Shown in pieces: positions 61,356-64,000 of a DNA stretch of 64,000 bases. How positions within the stretch are numbered: position 1 is the stretch's first letter; each line of letters begins with the position of its first letter. This DNA comes from Avoscillospira_A sp052117125 (lineage in GTDB: Bacteria > Bacillota > Clostridia > Oscillospirales > Oscillospiraceae), in contig NZ_JBQKJT010000002.1 in assembly GCF_052117125.1 (NCBI RefSeq), positions 62,001 to 126,000 of the forward strand, in the 5' to 3' direction. A program made the translations under genes and the position numbers. The notes under the pieces are model-generated. The model did no database searches. It was not told where the DNA came from and worked only from the letters and a program-made list of their open reading frames with translations.

Positions 61356-62714
61356 TCAAGTTGTCGGTATCACCGTGGACGGCAGAGGGCGGAAGCTGTT
61401 GCGCGTACCGTCCAGCCGCACCTGGTCCGCCCGTGCTGTGTCGAGAATGATATTATTTTGGGAAGTCTCGTCCACCTGCACGGCTATGACGTCCATAGCC
61501 ACTCGCCGGTCTGCTGTCAGAATGGCCTCCACCTGACGGGTAAAGCAGGAGCCTTCCCGCTCTTCCATACTCTCATCCGCTTCGGTGGTCGCTACGATAT
61601 GATTACACGCAATATAGTTGCCGCTGCCGGAAACCAGACGGATCACCACCGGCGTCACGCCCAGGGGCTTCAGATACTGCCGCTCCATGGACTCGGAAAT
61701 GTGGTTGGACACCACCGTGTTGCCGCTGCCGGACAGATGAAACAGGCCGAACGTGTCATCCAGGCCGTTGTCATAGGCCTGCATGGGCGGCCACGGCTCA
61801 TGGTCCCGGAGGAAGTGGTTGGAGGAAATCAGATTTTCTGAGCAGCTCCCCGCCAGAATGACCATGCCCGGGTAGAACGTATGGAATCGGTTGGCGGTGA
61901 CGGAGCATCGGACGGCATTGGACAGGTGCAGGCTGCTGCTGCCTCTGGGGAACACGTTGTTGGATGTCACCAGCAGACCGCCGAAGTTCTCCGCAAAAAT
62001 GGTGTAGCCCCGGAAACCGGCGCCCAGCAGATTGTCGGTGATCTTGGACGCCTGGCCGGAACCGCGCAGCTCAATGCAGTTTCCGCACTCAGCCAGGAAG
62101 CAGTCGTGAATGGACAGGGCGTCGGCGTGGCAGCAGGTGATGGCATGCTCCAGATAGATCATGCCCATGCCGGTAAACCGGAACGAATCGTGGGGCACCG
62201 CCACATAGACGCCAGTCTTGCCGTTGCAGTATGTATTCTCCGGGTCCTCCGGCATGTCCGCCGTCTCCAGAAAGTGCAACCCGTCAATGCAGAAGTTTTC
62301 AAACTCCACGGAGCTGATCCGCGGCTCTCCCTCCCGCTTTACCAGGAAGGCCGCCCGCGCCTCCTCGGTCTCGCCGGGCCACGATTCCACCAGAATACGG
62401 CTGCCGCCGGGCCACAGCTCCCGCCACCGGCTCCACTGCTCTCTGGGCGTATTAAAGCGGATGCTGGACGAGGTGAACCCATGGCCGGAGCCCTGGATCT
62501 TCAGATAGCTGATATCGATGACCACCTGAGTCCGCAGATGGTAGTCTCCGGGCGGCAGATAGATCACCGCACCGGGCTTACCGCCGCCATTGCGATCTGT
62601 GTCCGTCTGATGCAGGCGAATATGGTCCAGAATGCTGTTGATTACCTGGCCCACATCCTCATAGGGATCGCCCACAGGCCATTGGGTCACATCATAGAAG
62701 TTGGTTTGTTTCAC
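61356..62714 (-). CDS. GH91 family difructose-anhydride hydrolase / inulin fructotransferase-like enzyme
   Basis: A 452-residue right-handed beta-helix protein matching the inulin fructotransferase family (GH91): YLPPGDYHLRTQVVIDISY, GSGHGFTSSSIRFN, ELWPGGSRI, FLAECGNCIELRGSGQASK, NRFHTFYPGMVIL and DNGLDDTFGLFH. Asp204 and Glu215 are 11 residues apart, the same spacing as the catalytic pair reported for GH91 enzymes. There is no signal peptide. Secreted members make difructose anhydrides from inulin; intracellular ones hydrolyse DFA to inulobiose. An intracellular hydrolase is the better guess. It lies 18 bases after a GH32 gene. Confidence 0.8.
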   Translation of the reverse strand: MKQTNFYDVTQWPVGDPYEDVGQVINSILDHIRLHQTDTDRNGGGKPGAVIYLPPGDYHLRTQVVIDISYLKIQGSGHGFTSSSIRFNTPREQWSRWRELWPGGSRILVESWPGETEEARAAFLVKREGEPRISSVEFENFCIDGLHFLETADMPEDPENTYCNGKTGVYVAVPHDSFRFTGMGMIYLEHAITCCHADALSIHDCFLAECGNCIELRGSGQASKITDNLLGAGFRGYTIFAENFGGLLVTSNNVFPRGSSSLHLSNAVRCSVTANRFHTFYPGMVILAGSCSENLISSNHFLRDHEPWPPMQAYDNGLDDTFGLFHLSGSGNTVVSNHISESMERQYLKPLGVTPVVIRLVSGSGNYIACNHIVATTEADESMEEREGSCFTRQVEAILTADRRVAMDVIAVQVDETSQNNIILDTARADQVRLDGTRNSFRPLPSTVIPTT

Positions 62715-62732
62715 CGTAAATCCTCCTTGCCG

Positions 62733-64000
62733 TCATTGGACCGTATCCAGCTGCCAGCTCTCCAGCTGCCGCAGCACAGCCCGACCGCCTCTGGCACAAA
62801 TCCATGCTCCAGTCTGCCGGGGTGTGGCATAGATATTGTTGGAATGATTGTTGCGATATTGGTCGGCAAACAGTTCCAGGGAGCTCTGGTCCGACAGGAT
62901 GTGCAGGTCCAGAACCGTTCTGCCGCTGAGCCGCAGGCCGCTGCGGGACACGCCGACGCTCCAGCCGTCGCTGTTGCTGCGGTCCACCCGCAGTTCGCCG
63001 CCGTGCAGGTCCACGGTGCAGACCGTCTCCCGGCCCTCGCCGCAGCGCAGGTGCAGCTCCACCGCCTCCGCGTCGGTCTCCGCCATATCCAGCAACAGCT
63101 TCAGCTCAAAGCTGATGCCGTCGCCCACCGGCAACGCCACAGGTTCCCCGGTGACCGTTGCCCGCTCCCAGCGCGTATGGTCCCGCCGCAGCGCCTGCAG
63201 CTCCGCAGCCGGCACAAACTGTAGCTGGTGATCCTCCGTCATGCGGACCTCCCGGGGCACATTGAAGAAACCGCACCAGCCCTCCTGATAGGTAGGTCCC
63301 CAGTCCTTCCACAGTGGCATCCATTCCCAGCCGTTGGCCCAGCTGACCACCAGCCGCCGTCCATCCGGGGCCAGGAAGCTTTGGGGCGCGTAGTAGTCGA
63401 AGCCCCAGTCCATTTCCTGGCAGACCTGCGGGAAAAACCGCCCCGTCTGCTGGTCAAAATCGCCAACCATATAGATCGACGTATGATCGCCTGCACCCAT
63501 GGGCGAGGTCGTCAGAACATATTGATCACCTACGGGGAAAAAGTCGGGACATTCCCACATATAGCCCCACTCACCCCGACTCTCAGCCAGAATGCTGCAA
63601 AACGTCCAGTGCAGCAGGTCCTCCGACCGGTACAGCAGCGCGCAGCCCCGTCCGTGACGGCCTGCGCCGCATACGAGATAAAACTGATCTCCCTGCTTCC
63701 ACACCTTGGGGTCCCGGAAGCAATCGGGGGACACCCCCTCCGGCGCTGTGATGACCGGATTACCGGCATACTTTTCAAAATGGATGCCGTCGTCGCTCCA
63801 GGCCACACACTGAGTCTGCTCAAATCCTCTGCCGTGGTTGGCGCAGCCCGTGTAGATCAGGTACAGCCGTCCATTGTGTTCGATGGCGCTGCCGGAAAAG
63901 CATCCGCCCCGCTGGTGGGCGTCGTAACTTTCGCTGGGCGCCAGAGCCAGCGGCATATACTCCCAGTGGAGCAGGTCCTTGCTGACGGCGTGACCCCAGT
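62733..64000 (-). CDS. GH32 fructan/sucrose hydrolase, N-terminus off window
   Basis: A partial gene; the frame continues beyond base 64000 (GHAVSKDLLHWEY is encoded at the edge), so the nucleophile motif NDPNG is not seen. Visible landmarks are FRDPKVW (transition-state Asp), WECPDFF (acid/base Glu), SWANGWEWMP and a C-terminal beta-sandwich (SLELFADQ). Cleaves beta-fructosides such as sucrose, inulobiose or inulin. First of at least two genes with the GH91 enzyme; no evidence on secretion. Confidence 0.92.
   Translation of the reverse strand, partial: WGHAVSKDLLHWEYMPLALAPSESYDAHQRGGCFSGSAIEHNGRLYLIYTGCANHGRGFEQTQCVAWSDDGIHFEKYAGNPVITAPEGVSPDCFRDPKVWKQGDQFYLVCGAGRHGRGCALLYRSEDLLHWTFCSILAESRGEWGYMWECPDFFPVGDQYVLTTSPMGAGDHTSIYMVGDFDQQTGRFFPQVCQEMDWGFDYYAPQSFLAPDGRRLVVSWANGWEWMPLWKDWGPTYQEGWCGFFNVPREVRMTEDHQLQFVPAAELQALRRDHTRWERATVTGEPVALPVGDGISFELKLLLDMAETDAEAVELHLRCGEGRETVCTVDLHGGELRVDRSNSDGWSVGVSRSGLRLSGRTVLDLHILSDQSSLELFADQYRNNHSNNIYATPRQTGAWICARGGRAVLRQLESWQLDTVQ

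Noticed and set aside
1..64000. tRNA or rRNA genes
   Set aside because: Visual search for T-loop and rRNA signatures found none; a tRNAscan or Infernal run would be decisive.

Overview
The window looks like a chromosome segment of a gut-type, Gram-positive anaerobe of the Clostridia, most like Oscillospiraceae (inference). The signs are AGGAGG-type ribosome binding sites, lipoprotein-anchored solute-binding proteins, an S-layer (SLH) anchored giant surface protein, Tn916-type recombination genes, and a GC-rich core. Positions 1-12.66 kb are visibly AT-richer than the rest and form an accessory island. No rRNA, tRNA or CRISPR array was recognised.

Region 1 (1-12,660) is an integrated element abutting the 3' end of guaA, a known island insertion site in Firmicutes. 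Next to guaA it carries a MobC/ribbon-helix-helix protein, a Tn916-type integrase and excisionase, a solo MazF toxin and a sigma-like HTH regulator whose ribosome binding site lies inside a hairpin. Further in are a ribbon-helix-helix protein and a SLOG protein. The left part is a leftward cassette of an SNF2-type helicase with a C-terminal DUF3883-like domain, a DUF1156 adenine methylase and an AlbA/Schlafen-type ATP-binding protein that runs off the window. This is a probable anti-phage module that I cannot place in a named system.

Region 2 (12.66-31.1 kb) has housekeeping genes: guaA, a lipoprotein, xpt, trxA with an atypical TrxB, a DUF368 undecaprenyl-phosphate carrier protein, and a MATE exporter. 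It then has a long leftward sugar cluster: a ribose-type ABC transporter, a second sugar-binding lipoprotein, a NarX/NarL-like two-component system, a third binding protein, a ROK repressor, a PfkB kinase and a mannitol-1-phosphate dehydrogenase. A D-lyxose isomerase at 31.4 kb shares a candidate operator with the PfkB promoter.

Region 3 (32-40 kb) has an ABC exporter, a TerD/AIM24 pair, a decayed GntR remnant, and a LysR gene divergent from a split chromate transporter.

Region 4 (40-53.2 kb) is the most unusual part. One strong promoter precedes eight tightly packed genes: histidine kinase, response regulator, NagB-like, NagA, class II aldolase, Pgi, TIM-like and LarA-like. Upstream lie a NitT/TauT-type ABC transporter and a PFK-family kinase. 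Several enzymes deviate at key residues (NagB-like Asp to Thr, LarA-like His to Asn), so the substrate may not be N-acetylglucosamine. Region 5 (53.4-64 kb) has an ECF sigma factor with its membrane partner, a 1716-residue SLH/InlB-repeat surface protein, and a GH32-GH91 pair. The GH91 protein has no signal peptide and points to intracellular difructose-anhydride use.
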